DNA from: Chromera velia
Lineage: Eukaryota; Sar; Chromeraceae
Length of the DNA: 44,142 nt
Direction of reading: 5' to 3'
NCBI GenBank assembly: GCA_018398765.1
Contig: JAHBMJ010000605.1
Coordinates: 1-44,142 of the forward strand
The notes under the pieces were generated by a model. The model worked only from the letters and a program-made list of their open reading frames with translations, was not told where the DNA came from and searched no databases. Positions 1-10,755 of the stretch are shown here, piece after piece (positions within the stretch are counted from its first letter, which is position 1; each line of letters opens with the position of its first letter). The translations under genes and the position numbers were made by a program.

Positions 1-839
1 GAGGAAAAGGTAAACAAGAAAGCAACGAAAACGTACAGAAGGCAAGGTGTAGTCTGTCCGTCTGTCAGTTAGTCTGCTGGTCTCTTTTTGAAGAAAAAGA
101 ACAGAAAAGGACGTCATATCATACAGTCTATCTACCAGATTCTCTGTCTGCACGCCTGCCTGCCTGTTTCTTAGCCTGCCTGTCTCTAGATCTTTTCGCT
201 CTCTGTCCTTGTCTGCCTGTGTGCCTGTCTAACCAGCCCTGTAGCTCTCCCTTGTGCGCCAGCACAAAAGAACACTCCCTTTCCCGCCCTGCATATCTCT
301 ATTGGCGGTGTTTGGCTTAGATGATTGACGGAAGTATCTTTTGTCTTGTTGTGCACGCAGACGATGATGGTCCTTCGTTCCACCACCATGGCTACAAAGA
401 TCCTTTGTGAATTTCTTGTCAACTGAGCCCCGGCGTGATATGTCACTGACCCGGTTAAACTTTGCACACAGGGGGCGGGGGGGGGGAGAGGTAGGATGGG
501 TCGGTTCGAAGGCAGAGAAAAAAAAAGGAAGCACTTTGTACACATCCCCCCCCTGCTTGCCCCGTGCGCCCTGCATGCCGTGTGAAATGGTCCAGTCTCC
601 CCCCCGTACTACCTCAGTCCCTTCTATCTCCCCCACCTCCTCCTTCTCGCGCCATCTCTTTCTGTCTGTATAGGACTGCCTGTCTCTCTGTGCGTGTGTC
701 CCTGAATTTTTCTCTCTCGTTCTCCCCCTAGCTCTGCGTGCGTGCTGGCATGTGTGCCTGTGTGTTCAAATGTCTCTACCCGTCCCTCTCTATCTATCCA
801 TCCGACGATCCACTCGTCTGTTCGTTTTCCTTCCATCGA
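1..839. repeat. TCTG-rich simple sequence, no gene seen
   Basis: This stretch is mostly pyrimidine-rich simple sequence: runs of tctg/cctg (about 55-240 and 640-800), a poly-G run near 475 and a poly-C run near 547. The ORFs across it are low-complexity on both strands with no recognisable domain. The motif with gaaaa and acg followed by a tctg run near 100-160 resembles units in the large intron at 15755-18476, so the same dispersed repeat family probably occurs at both places. Confidence 0.6.
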
Positions 840-2895
840 GGTGCCTCTATTCTCTATGTATATTCTTGCGGTCTGGGTGCCTCTATTTGTAGTCTTGCGG
901 TCTGGGTGCCTCTATTTGTAGTCTGGCGGTGTGGGGGCCTCTATTTGTAGTCTTGCGGTCTGGGTGCCTCTGTTTGTTGTGTTGCGGTCTGGGTGCCTCT
1001 ATGTATAGTCTTCTACGTAGTCTTGCGGTCTGGGTGCCTCTATTTGTAGTCTGGCGGTCTGGGTGCCTCTATTTGTAGTGTTGCGGTCTGGGTGCCTCTT
1101 TTTGTAGTGTTGCGGTCTGGGTGCCTCTATTTGTAGTGTTACGGTCTGGGTGCCTCTCTTTGTAGTCTTGCGGTCTATATACCTCTATTTGCAGTTTTGC
1201 GGTCTGGGTGCCTCTATTGGTAGGTTTGCGGTCTGGGTGCCTCTATTTGTAGTGTTCCGGTCTGGGTGCCTCTATTTGTAGTGTTGCGGTCTGGGTGGCC
1301 TCTATTTGTAGTCTGGCGGTGTGGGTGCCTCTATTTGTAGTGTTGCGGTCTGGGTGCCTCTCTTTATAGTCTTGCGGTCTCGGTGCCTCTATTTGTAGTC
1401 TTGCGGTCTGGGTGCCTCTATTTGTAGTCTGGCGGTGTGGGGGCCTCTATTTGTAGTCTTGCGGTCTGGGTGCCTCTATTTGTAGTCTTGCGGTCTGGGT
1501 GTCTCTATTTGTAGTCTGGCGGTCTGGTTGCCTCTATTGGTATTCGTACGGTCTGGGTGCCTCTATTTGTAGTGTTGCGGTCTGGGTGCCTCTTTTTGTA
1601 GTCTTACGGTCTGGGTGCCTCTATTTGTAGTCTGGCGGTGTGGGTGCCTCTATTTGTAGTCTTGCGGTCTGGGTGCCTCTATTTATAGTCTTCTACGTAG
1701 TCTTGCGGTCTGGGTGCCTCTCTTTGTAGTCTGGCGGTCTGGGTGCCTCTATTTGTAGTGTTGCGGTCTGGGTGCCTCTTTTTGTAGTGTTCCGGTCTGG
1801 GTGCCTCTTTTTGTAGTCTTGCGGTCTGGGTGCCTCTATCTGTAGTCTTGCGGTCTGGGTGCCTCTATTTGCAGTTTTGCGGTCTGGGTGCCTCTATTGG
1901 TAGGTTTGCGGTCTGGGTGCCTCTATTTGTAGTGTTGCGGTCTGGGTGCCTCTCTTTGTAGTATTGCGGTCTAAATACCTCTTTTTGTAGTGTTCTGGTC
2001 TGGGTGCCTCTATTTGTAGTGTTGCGGTCTGGGTGCCTCTGTTTGTTGTGTTGCGGTCTGGGTGCCTCTATTTGTAGTCTTGCGGTCTGGGTGCCTCTCT
2101 TTGTAGTGTTGCGGTCTGGGTGCCTCTCTTTGTAGTCTTACAGTCTGGGTGCCTCTATTTCTAGTCTTGCGGTCTGGGTGCCTCTATTTGTAGTCTTGCG
2201 GTCTGGGTGCCTCTATTTGTAGTCTTGCGGTCTGGGTGCCTCTATTTGTAGTGTTGCGGTCTGGGTGCCTCTATTTCTAGTGTTGCGGTCTGGGTGCCTC
2301 TATTTGTAGTGTTGTGGTCTGGGTGCCTCTTTTTGTAGTCTTGCGGTCTGGGTGCCTCTATTTGTAGTCTTGCAGTCTGGGTGCCTCTATTTGTAGTGTT
2401 GCGGTCTGGGTGCCTCTCTTTGTAGTCTGGTGGTCTAGGTGCCTCTATTTGTAGTCTGGCGGTCTGGGGGCCTCTATTTGTAGTCTTGCGGTCTGGGTGC
2501 CTCTCTTTGTAGTCTGGCGGTCTGGGTGCCTCTATTTGTAGTCTTGCGGTCGCTGCCTCTATTTGTAGTCTTGCGGCCTGGGTGCCTCTATTTGTAGTGT
2601 TGTGGTCTGGGTGGCAGTGGGTGCCTCTATTTGCAGTCTTGCGGTCTGGGTGCATCTATTTGTGTCCTTGCGGTCTGGGTGCCTCTATTTGTTGTCTTGC
2701 GGTCTGGGTGCCTCTCTTTGTAGTCTTGCGGCCTGGGTGCCCCTATTTGTATTGTTGCGGTCTGGGTGCCTCTATTTGTAGTGTTGCGGTCTGGGTGCCT
2801 CTTTTTGTAGTGTTGCGGTCTGGGTGCCTCTCTTTGTAGTCTTGCGGTCTGGGTGCCTCTATTTGTAGTCTTGCGGTCTGGGTGCCTCTATTTGG
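840..2895. repeat. Minisatellite, 29-bp unit, about 70 copies
   Basis: A 29-bp unit with core ggtctgggtgcctct, followed by an atttgtag segment and a short variable ttgc/gttgc/tggc joint, repeats head to tail for about 2 kb. Units vary by point changes (att/ctt/ttt, cttgc/gttgc/ctggc). Higher-order duplication is visible: the rare joint containing ctacgtag occurs near 1010 and again near 1690. Because 29 is not a multiple of three, open frames cycle through all three phases with an 87-nt super-period. The long Arg/Pro-rich minus-strand ORF (2242-2655) and the plus ORF (2582-2839) are therefore by-products. The right end runs directly into an ORF at 2882. Confidence 0.95.
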
Positions 2896-3536
2896 AGAGG
2901 AGACGGCGAAAGGCGAAAAAGCAAATTCGGATGCCGCTGGGGGGTTACCGCCTGAGCTCTACCGGACGGCACTGGATCGACAGAATGGGGCCAGCACGTC
3001 GGGAGCAGATAAAGTCGTGACGATCACAGCAGTGCTCAGTGCCACTGAGGCACAAGGGCAGGATGTTGGTCTCATTGATGGAGACACAGGGGCGGTGATG
3101 AGAGAGGCGGTCCCCCCACCTGATGAGAAGAAGAACAAAAAGTCAAAAGGCTTAGCCCGTACAGAGACGCGTGCCGAGAGGCTTGTTCAGAGGCAAGAGA
3201 AGAAACGGAAGGTTAGCAGGCGTCCGAATCCTTCTATCCAGCTTCAGTCTGGCAGCGACGATCATCAGGAACCTCCCGCTGCTTTTGGATCAGCCCCCCC
3301 CCCCGCCCGAGACTGGCAGCGTCTCTGGAGACGACGAGGTGGAATTTGTCCGGCAGATTGGCCAGACATACAGCGGCTCTGTGGGCCCCAGCAGCTCACT
3401 GGCAGCAGCAGAAGCTGCAAGGTCCTCAGCAACGAAGCCCAGTCTTTGGTGGTGCCGCCGCGTGTTGCGAGAAAGAGAGGCACTAGCAAGTTTCCGAAAA
3501 AACGTTGACGTGAAGCCCAGGGTCGAAAATGCTTAG
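2882..3536 (+). pseudogene. Unrecognised ORF with apparent frameshift at poly-C
   Basis: I do not recognise the product. The first frame (from 2882, its first residues inside the last minisatellite unit) is Glu/Lys/Asp-rich with a basic patch (about residues 85-115), and reads plausibly to a poly-C run at about 3296-3306. After the run the coding-like sequence lies in another frame: Asp/Glu then Ala/Ser-rich (GDDEVEFVRQIG, SSSLAAAEAARSS), ending in a stop at 3534-3536. Together they would give about 210 residues. A one-base length error or mutation in the homopolymer explains the split. It could be an exon of a larger gene or a fragment of a transposon protein; no intron boundary decides this. 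Confidence 0.35.
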
Positions 3537-3770
3537 TCTCAGACCGTGTAGAACCATACGTGCCGATCGGTGTCTTGGAATCAGTTCTGCGGAAGCGGGA
3601 GGCGAATGGAATTGGGGAGAAGAGGGCCGAACATTATTACATACACACACATAGAAGGTGACCACACAGATTCTGATCGATGCACGTGCACGCAGTGGCA
3701 CGCACGCCCAGTTGGACAATGGGATGCAATGGGCACTTTTGCCTTTTTGTCGTTGTCCCTCTCTGTCTCC

Positions 3771-3820
<50 letters not shown>

Positions 3821-4864
3821 TGTATGCGGGTATTTGTGGGTCTGTATATATGCATGCGTGTGCCCATTTACTCATGCATGTCTCTAACTCACCCACAATT
3901 AGTCTGTTGGAGACGGTGAATCTCAACATGGGCAGAGGATAACAGAGTGTGACGGGTAGGCTGGTCGTAGTGCGAGCGTGAGCGAGCGCCCCACCCTCCT
4001 GCATCGACTGTGATTGTCAATGAGCCGGCCCGCGTGTGCGTCTTTCCGGGCCGTGATTGAAGTGAACGCGTGCGTCGTTGCATGGGTCTTAGCCACACGA
4101 ATCAACAGTCGCGTTTCTGTTGCCTAATCTGTTGCATGAGAGAATAGAATCAGAGTGATGATAGGAACAAAGTGAGCGTCACTGAGCGAAGGAATAGCAA
4201 CGAACACGTCGGAACGCCTGACTTGACAGACCTTCGTGTCTGAATCTGTGAATCACCTAGTAGTCACATTACTGTTATTACACAGAGAGTGTTTTAGTAA
4301 GTACTTAAACTTACAAGTGTAGCTACAAGTCTAGCTAGTAGACTCTAGTTATAAGTAGCTCCATACTATTATATATGATTCGATTATAATCTAATTTATC
4401 TAAATTATAATCCAATTCTAAAAAACTTAGGTAAAAAACTATAATGTCAATTAATAAAAAACTTTCAACAAGGGCATAATGTTTGACCATAGTAACCGGG
4501 GTGCATACTGTTCATATAGGCAACTTAATGCAAGTCTGAGTGGGAGAGCGTCTGACTAGATATTAAGTCCCGGTATGATCCCTATAGTATGAACTGAGTG
4601 TGAAACAGCTAGAAATGCAACGGGTGCACATAACAGTTGCTAGTAACCTTTTGTATCATAATTAATAAAACACGTATATGTATGGTCACATAGTTTTAAA
4701 TTTTCAATAACAGGAAATGTTTTATTTTTTAATTCTATAATATATACACAATGCTTACGTTATAGCTCTAGTGCTAGCTGTTAGGCTAGCTCACACATAA
4801 TTGAAGACCTCAGGCTGTCATAGGATTTCATTCCAGAGACGTAACACTGACATCCCAGACCGAT
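3537..4864. other. Spacer with CT/TG microsatellite and AT-rich block
   Basis: There is no supported gene. A (tc)n followed by (tg)n microsatellite spans about 3765-3822 and generates all the Ser/Leu- and Cys/Val-rich ORFs nearby. From about 4230 the sequence turns AT-rich up to the 3' end of the ankyrin gene at 4865. A tRNA-like remnant lies within it (4533-4582). Confidence 0.6.
4533..4582 (+). other. tRNA-like remnant (possible SINE head)
   Basis: The stretch gtctgagtgggagagcg followed by tctgact, then gtcccggtatgatccc, has the order and spacing of a tRNA D-arm/A-box, anticodon arm and T-arm/B-box. The B-box is imperfect (ggtatgatccc against the usual ggttcgatccc). The anticodon stem and acceptor stem do not pair, so it is not a functional tRNA gene. 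A tRNA-derived SINE or decayed pseudogene fits best, and chance similarity is possible. Confidence 0.25.
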
Positions 4865-5365
4865 TTAATACTTTAAGAGCTTAAGTATTTTGTCATAATT
4901 TTTTGCCGGACCGTTGAGGTTTGCAACTTTCAGCGGTGTGTTGCCATACTACAGACACAAAGCCATTAATTCATGCAGAAAATGAAAGGAAAGATAAAAA
5001 GAATCCAAACTTATAGGTGTAACAATTTATTAATTCATACTGTCATCGTTTTCACTCAGTGACTCTTTCTTCCACCACTTTCGATCACTCTTCAGTTCTG
5101 TCTGTCGACCCGGATAGCACAACTGCCAGCCAGCAAATTAACACAATATAAATGAACGAGGGCGAATCAAAAGGTCGGGCCCGGAAGGGAGAGCATGCAC
5201 AAAAACACCACAGGAAAAGTAACTGTTCGTAGAATACTTTTCGGATGTTGAAGGCAAATCTGGCGGTTGCCAGGCTTCTTAGTTGCAGGAGGAACGAAGG
5301 AGAAGAAATCAATGAAAAAACATAGAAACGAAGTCACGGAAGATCAAAAGGAGGAAAAAGAAAAG

Positions 5366-5403
<38 letters not shown>

Positions 5404-5560
5404 AGAAGAAGAAGAAGAAGAAGAAGAAGAAAAAGAAGAAGAAGAAGAAAATGTCTCTGACCAAGTCTGGCTTAATTTTGTTGGCTCCTGCCCTGACGAG
5501 AACTTCCACCACGTTCACGTGTCCCTGCATTGATGCCTTCAAAAGCGGCGTCTGGCCGTC

Positions 5561-5597
<37 letters not shown>

Positions 5598-5885
5598 GAG
5601 GGGAAGGAACCATGGGAGTGGATGGAGGAGGAGCGGGGGGGGAATCTGAATGCATGAAACGGGGTTGCGCGGGGCGGAGACATACAATCCCTGCGACTAA
5701 GTAAACATACTCACTTATTGACCGCTCGCTAGCTTCTCTGAAATCACTTAAGTGCATGTGCTTGTGACAGCAGTTGCATGCACGACGTTCGCTCTATTTG
5801 AGTGTCCCTGCATCCATCCATGATCCACAGACAGACAGAGCCCATTCAACTTTCATGCCATTCAGTCAATCAAACAAACTTTTAT

Positions 5886-5919
<34 letters not shown>

Positions 5920-6527
5920 TGACGCACGCACACCTTGTCTGCCCTGTCCTTGTCAGCTCCTGCCGCAAGGAGAGCCCTCACCACTCCCGTGTAACCGTTC
6001 TTCGCTGCCATCCAGAGGGGAGTCCTTCCAAACTGCACACATACATACAGATGTACATCCATCCATCCATACATACATACATACTTGCATTCTTCAAATC
6101 AGCGCGCATGCAATTTCCCATGAGCAGCCAGCCAGCTAGTGGAGTTCATTCCCAGGAACAGATGCAAAATGCAGAAGAATAGATTAGATCGATCGAGAGA
6201 TTGGAAGCTAGCTAGGTGAAAGCACGGCAAAAACAAACGCAAGACCGATCGAGTCCAACCCGACGCTCGACAGGGTGAGGTTGTTTGTGCTCTTCACCTA
6301 TGTGCAAACATACAGTAGCTGTCCGACAGTAGCCGGGCACATTGCTGACGAGGATCTATGCAGACTAGAAGGAGCGCATTGAATCACCCTTGCACGCACC
6401 CACTTCGTCTGCCTTGTTGGTGTCGGCCCCTGCCCTCAGCAGGGTGAGGAGGAGCCCTTGATGCCCGTTCTCTTCTGCAAGGAAGAGCGGCGTCCGTCCG
6501 ACCTGCAGACAGACAGATTGACAGATG

Positions 6528-6580
<53 letters not shown>

Positions 6581-7615
6581 ACACACACACACACGCACAC
6601 ACTCACTCATTCATTCTAGCACTCGTTTAGTCACTCACTGCTAATATGCGCTCGCAGGTGCAGACAGACAAGGGAGAAGGCAGAGAGTTAGAGGGGCAGT
6701 GAGTGTGGCGACAGGGAAGGAGAAACACACACAGACTCGGATGCATTCAACCTTTCAGAAAATTGAATGAAAAAACGAGCCAGCCAGTGGAAATCTGCAC
6801 GCATGCATGTATGCAGATATTGATGGATAGATGAAATTCAATCACCTGCTTCGTCTGCCTTATCCTTGTCGGCCCCCTTTTTGAGGAGGATAGACACCAC
6901 CTCTGTATGGCCGTTCTCGGCAGCGATGCACAGCGGCGTGCCTCGGTTCTGCAGGAATGAAGGGGAAGAAATTAAGAGGTCTAACAAAAGTATGGAAGCA
7001 AGAGAAAAGGGAAATGGAGCACGGTCACTTTGGAAACCGCAGAAGAGAAATCACAGAAAGAAGAAAGGTGGAAAGGAAGAAAGGAACACAAGAAAAAAAC
7101 AAAAGAGAAGGAACTGAACAGAGAGAGAAAGAAGGACTGATGACCCCAGGTGCATCAGAAACGAACGGCATCTCACGTAACATGCTTGCCTGCCCAAACC
7201 AAAAAGCCAAATCCTGTATGCAGCAGCAAAAGATTAATTTGCCTACATGTCCCCCTCAAGCAGGCCTCCCGAAGATTCTTCGAATGAAAGAACGAACTCT
7301 CCCCAACCCAAATCAACCCAAGTAACTCCACCCCCCCTCACCCTGTTATCCCGTGGGCTTTCCCAGTTGATCTTCCGAGGGTCTCTGTTCGTCCAGGAAT
7401 CCCCGTTGAGGCTGCTGGTCACCTGGCTTGCGTCACCTCTCATCGCTGCCCAGTAGAGGGCCTCGCCCTCGTCGTCTAACTGCTTTTTTTCCTCGTAGGA
7501 GAGACGCCGCAGACTTGAAGGATCCGACTGCAAGGAAAGGATGGTCAGGAGTCAGAAACAAAGAGACTGTCAAGCAGACTGGGAGAGAGGCTATATGAAT
7601 GCACACGCACGCACG

Positions 7616-7657
<42 letters not shown>

Positions 7658-9184
7658 AAGGGGGGGGAGAGAGAAAGAGAGAGAGAGAGAGAGATTACTC
7701 GAGAAAAAAAAAAGAAAAGTAATATAAGAAAAGCGAATCCAAAAGAATGAATTTGGCAGCATACGCCGTGAATCTTCCTCATCTAGAATACAGAACACAT
7801 TTTCTCCTCACTGTCCTTTTGTTCTTCTTGGAAGACCAAGGCCGCACATGCAACTCAACAGAGCAGCCCGTTTTCCTGTCTTCTCTGAATCGATCAAAGA
7901 GACCTGAAATCAGCCCACAACACACTGTCTTCTCTGAATCGATCAAAGAGACCTGAAATCAGCCCACAACACACACAATCGAACTTGAAAATCCACACAA
8001 ACCAGTCAGACAGCCTTTTCCGCTCTCTTCTCTGAATCAATCAAAAAGGAAGAAAACAAACCCCGTCCCTGTGCCTTTGGACTTGCCTTTTTCTTGTCTC
8101 CCTCAGATTCGCCTCTTCCGCCCGTCTCCCTCATTCCTGACGTATGCTCTGCTGAGTCTTTCACCGTCTCTTTCACCACCAGCCGAAGGAGGTCCAGCGC
8201 CCCCTCCACTCGGGGGGATCGGGGGCTCGGGACGCTCTGCAGCACTCCTAGGGCGGCCTCGATTGCCGCAGTGCCACCCACACTCTGCAGGCAGGGAGGC
8301 AGGGAGGATGGTTGGTTGGTTGATTTCCCCATCATCGGTCGACCATTTTTCAGACAGCATGCAAGTTCCTCCTCAAAAATCAAGTTTTGACTTGTACCTG
8401 CATACTTCAGTAAAAGAACGTCCTGCAGGGTGACTATCGTCAAGTAAAAAGGGAGGGGCGAAGGGAGGGAGGAAGGAGAGAAGAAACGAAGGAGAGAGAG
8501 AGGAAGGGAGGGAGGAAGGAAGAAAGACAGAAAGGAAGGAGAGAGGGAGCTAGGAAGGGATGGGCAGCGGCGTCCATTGGATGAAGCCAGGCAGGCAGGT
8601 GCAGGGTGAAAAGAGCGCACGCAAAGATGAAGGAAGGACCAGACGAGGGAGAGAGAGAGCTCGGCGAGACGGGAAGCGAAGAAGCGAAGGAGGACGAACC
8701 ACGGGGGTGCGCGCGTGTGGAACAAAAAAAGAAAAAGAACAGAAGTAAGCAATAGCGAAGGAAATGCTGTGAGACTCTGACGAGCCTCGATCGGGGGGAC
8801 TGTATGCAGGTCAGACCGACAATACGAAGCAGCATGCGAAAACGTGCATGCATTTAGTGCACAACCTTGTTTGTATTCCTCGACGTCTGAAGTATATACA
8901 TGGAGCCCAGGTGCCCGGCCGAGTAGGAGACGAAATTGTACGCCTGCGGCTTTACGTACCTGGATGTCGATTCTACTCTCCCCCGAAGAGAGGTGTCTCA
9001 CGAGGTCATCCATGTACAGGGTTCCCACCGCGCGGTTCTCCAGGAAGATCTGAAATTTCTTCCTGTTGGGGTCCAGGCTCTTCATCGCGTTTCGTTTTGT
9101 GTCCCTGGCCTCCGACACGCGCAGTCCAGAAGCCAGAAGACACATGCAAGTCGTGACCGCCACAAATAGGGACAAGCTGCGCAT
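4865..9184 (-). CDS. Secreted ankyrin-repeat protein, eight exons
   Basis: Exons read on the minus strand are 9184-8960, 8422-8087, 7527-7342, 6948-6850, 6502-6404, 6032-5934, 5560-5462 and 4948-4865. All junctions are phase 0, giving about 408 residues. Exon 1 encodes a signal peptide (MRSLSLFVAVTTCMCLLASG). Exon 2 is helical and polar. Exon 3 has a divergent first repeat (ALYWAAMRGDASQVTSSL). Exons 4-7 are 99 nt each and each encodes one 33-residue ankyrin repeat: RGTPLCIAAENGH, GRTPLFLAEENGH, GRTPLWMAAKNGY, GQTPLLKASMQGH. Exon 8 ends in a capping half-repeat (YGNTPLKVANLNG) and a TAA. Donors are GT, except exon 2 (AAG|GCAAGT) and exon 4 (GAA|GCAGGT), which look like GC-AG introns. Acceptors are ctgcag or ctgtag. 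Ankyrin repeats bind proteins; the partner is unknown. Exon 2 could instead start at 8284. Confidence 0.8.
5366..5451. repeat. (GAC)n(GAA)n trinucleotide tract in intron 7 of the ankyrin gene
   Basis: About 12 gac units are followed by about 14 gaa-type units. On the gene's sense strand this is a (TTC)n(GTC)n run starting about ten bases after the donor of exon 7. It produces the poly-Asp/Glu and poly-Phe/Val ORFs nearby, which I do not treat as coding. Confidence 0.9.
5563..7692. repeat. CA/CT microsatellites in ankyrin-gene introns
   Basis: Separate dinucleotide tracts lie in the introns: (ca)n at 5563-5594, (ct)n at 5887-5915, (tc)n(ac)n at 6531-6602 and (ac)n...(ag)n at about 7609-7692. 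The first abuts the acceptor of exon 7, so on the sense strand a TG run leads straight into gcag. On the sense strand the 6531-6602 tract lies just upstream of the exon 5 acceptor. The (ct)n at 5887-5915 and the 7609-7692 tract are mid-intron. Confidence 0.85.
7876..7973. repeat. 49-bp tandem duplication in intron 2
   Basis: The segment beginning ctgtcttctctgaatcg is repeated twice head to tail with essentially no change (7876-7924 and 7925-7973). A weaker partial copy (cttctctgaatcaatcaaa) follows near 8028. It lies in the intron between exons 2 and 3 of the ankyrin gene. Confidence 0.85.
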
Positions 9185-9482
9185 GGTGGTGCGTTAAACC
9201 TCTCCGCCTTGTCAGTGAGGTGTGTGGAAATATAGACACTCCAGTCTCCAGTTATATATCAGAAGTGTGTGTGCAGTTTGAGTACAATGTACATAAGGGT
9301 TCGCACACTCCTCCAAGCGACTCGATTCCAACGATTCCAAGACAAAGTATGTTGCAGGACCAACCGAAACGGACATGTGGTCCATCATGTGGGAACGCGT
9401 GAGTGTGGACTCAAAAGAATCCATCCATTAATTAAAAGACATATATAATGAAAATCATTTTTGAAAAAAAAAAATTAAAATC

Positions 9483-9518
<36 letters not shown>

Positions 9519-10755
9519 GTGCATGCAAGCAGAAAAAAGAATTCATAAATTCGATCAAAAATCATGCAAACAAATTAATTATACTCTTCAAGCAACGTGC
9601 GCGCGTTTTGCGCGCGCGCTATACTAACGAAGCAAGAAACATGTAAAAAATGCAATGAGCCTAAATTTTGATACTGAACTTCTAGACTGAACCGAATGCA
9701 TATTGAATTTTAATTTTCAGATAAGCCTCCTCATTTCTTTGAAATTCTTTCCCCCCCTTGTTGTTTCCTGCTTTTTCTTTTGCTCTCTCATTTTTTTTCC
9801 CTCTTTTTATAAAGGAAGAAGCATACGCACATAGACGTGACCCGCATGCACGGACAAAAAAAAATATATAGTTGTTTTAAACAAGCCTAAAATAGCACCT
9901 AAGATTAGAATACACACTTCAGACAGATACTGGCTACATATGCATAACTTAGAAACACGTAATTGAAGGAATCTGAAGAAATTTAGTTTGGAAACTAGTT
10001 TGGAAATATTTGGAAATCCAGTCTTGTTCTAAGTCTAATTCTAAGTCTTAATAACACACTTCATCAAAGAACTTCATTAAAGAATTTAATTAGAAAAAAA
10101 ATTGAAAATATGCATTTCAAAGTTAGCAATAAATTACAGTAAATTGCCAGTGATTGATAGAAAATTAATTAAGATTAATTTTTTACTATTATAATTCTGT
10201 AATTTAAAAAGAGTTACAAAAGTTATAGAGAAGTTGTTCCAAAAATGATAGACAAATCTTGTGACAGAGTTACAAAACATCAATCAAATGGGGTACCTGT
10301 TACTAATAAAATAAATATCTTTATGGCTTCAATGGAACACCTGTTACTAAGATATATACCAAGATACAACTGTGTTAAAAGATCTAGTAAAATTAATTAA
10401 AATACGTACATTCAAAATGATTTGAAGAATATTTTCCATAAAATAATTTTAGAAACTATCCAACAATCAGGCAGAGACCGACGAATCTAGAGAAATTTAG
10501 AAAATTTTAGAACTATATAGAACAGGAATCTAAAAGATGACTGGGAGGACGACAGAAAGCGTTGCAGTCTAGCTTGCAATGACACCACTGCATGCAGGCT
10601 GATGCAGTGTTATTTGAAGCAGAGTTGTGGTGCTGCACGGCTTGATCGACAGTGATTCAACACCTGACTCCGAGCTTACCTGTGCTCATGCACATTGAAG
10701 TTCACCTAGAAGTTCACACATAGCGGACACGATCTATCACAGAGCTCACTGGCGG
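9185..10755. other. AT-rich spacer, no gene seen
   Basis: This lies between the 5' end of the ankyrin gene and the 3' end of the LRR-like gene. It includes a (ta)n run at about 9486-9518 and a short gc-alternating palindrome near 9600-9620 (gcgcgcgttttgcgcgcgc). From about 9840 to 10520 it is strongly AT-rich with many stops in all frames. The promoter of the ankyrin gene should lie just right of 9184; no clear element is visible. Confidence 0.6.

Noticed and set aside
2242-2655. Arg/Pro-rich 137-residue minus-strand ORF in the minisatellite
   Set aside because: It is a direct translation of the 29-bp array with an 87-nt super-period; no start context, splice signal or independent domain.
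840-2895. CRISPR-like array
   Set aside because: Units are contiguous with no unique spacers, and the window is eukaryotic.
5309-5683. Poly-Phe/Val ORF over the trinucleotide tract
   Set aside because: Low-complexity translation of intron 7; only the ankyrin part at 5462-5560 is real exon.
8402-8422. Micro-exon in the ankyrin gene ending at GCAG|GTACAA
   Set aside because: Using this donor would put the following exon out of frame with an early stop; the frame is open without splicing, so 8422-8087 is kept as one exon.
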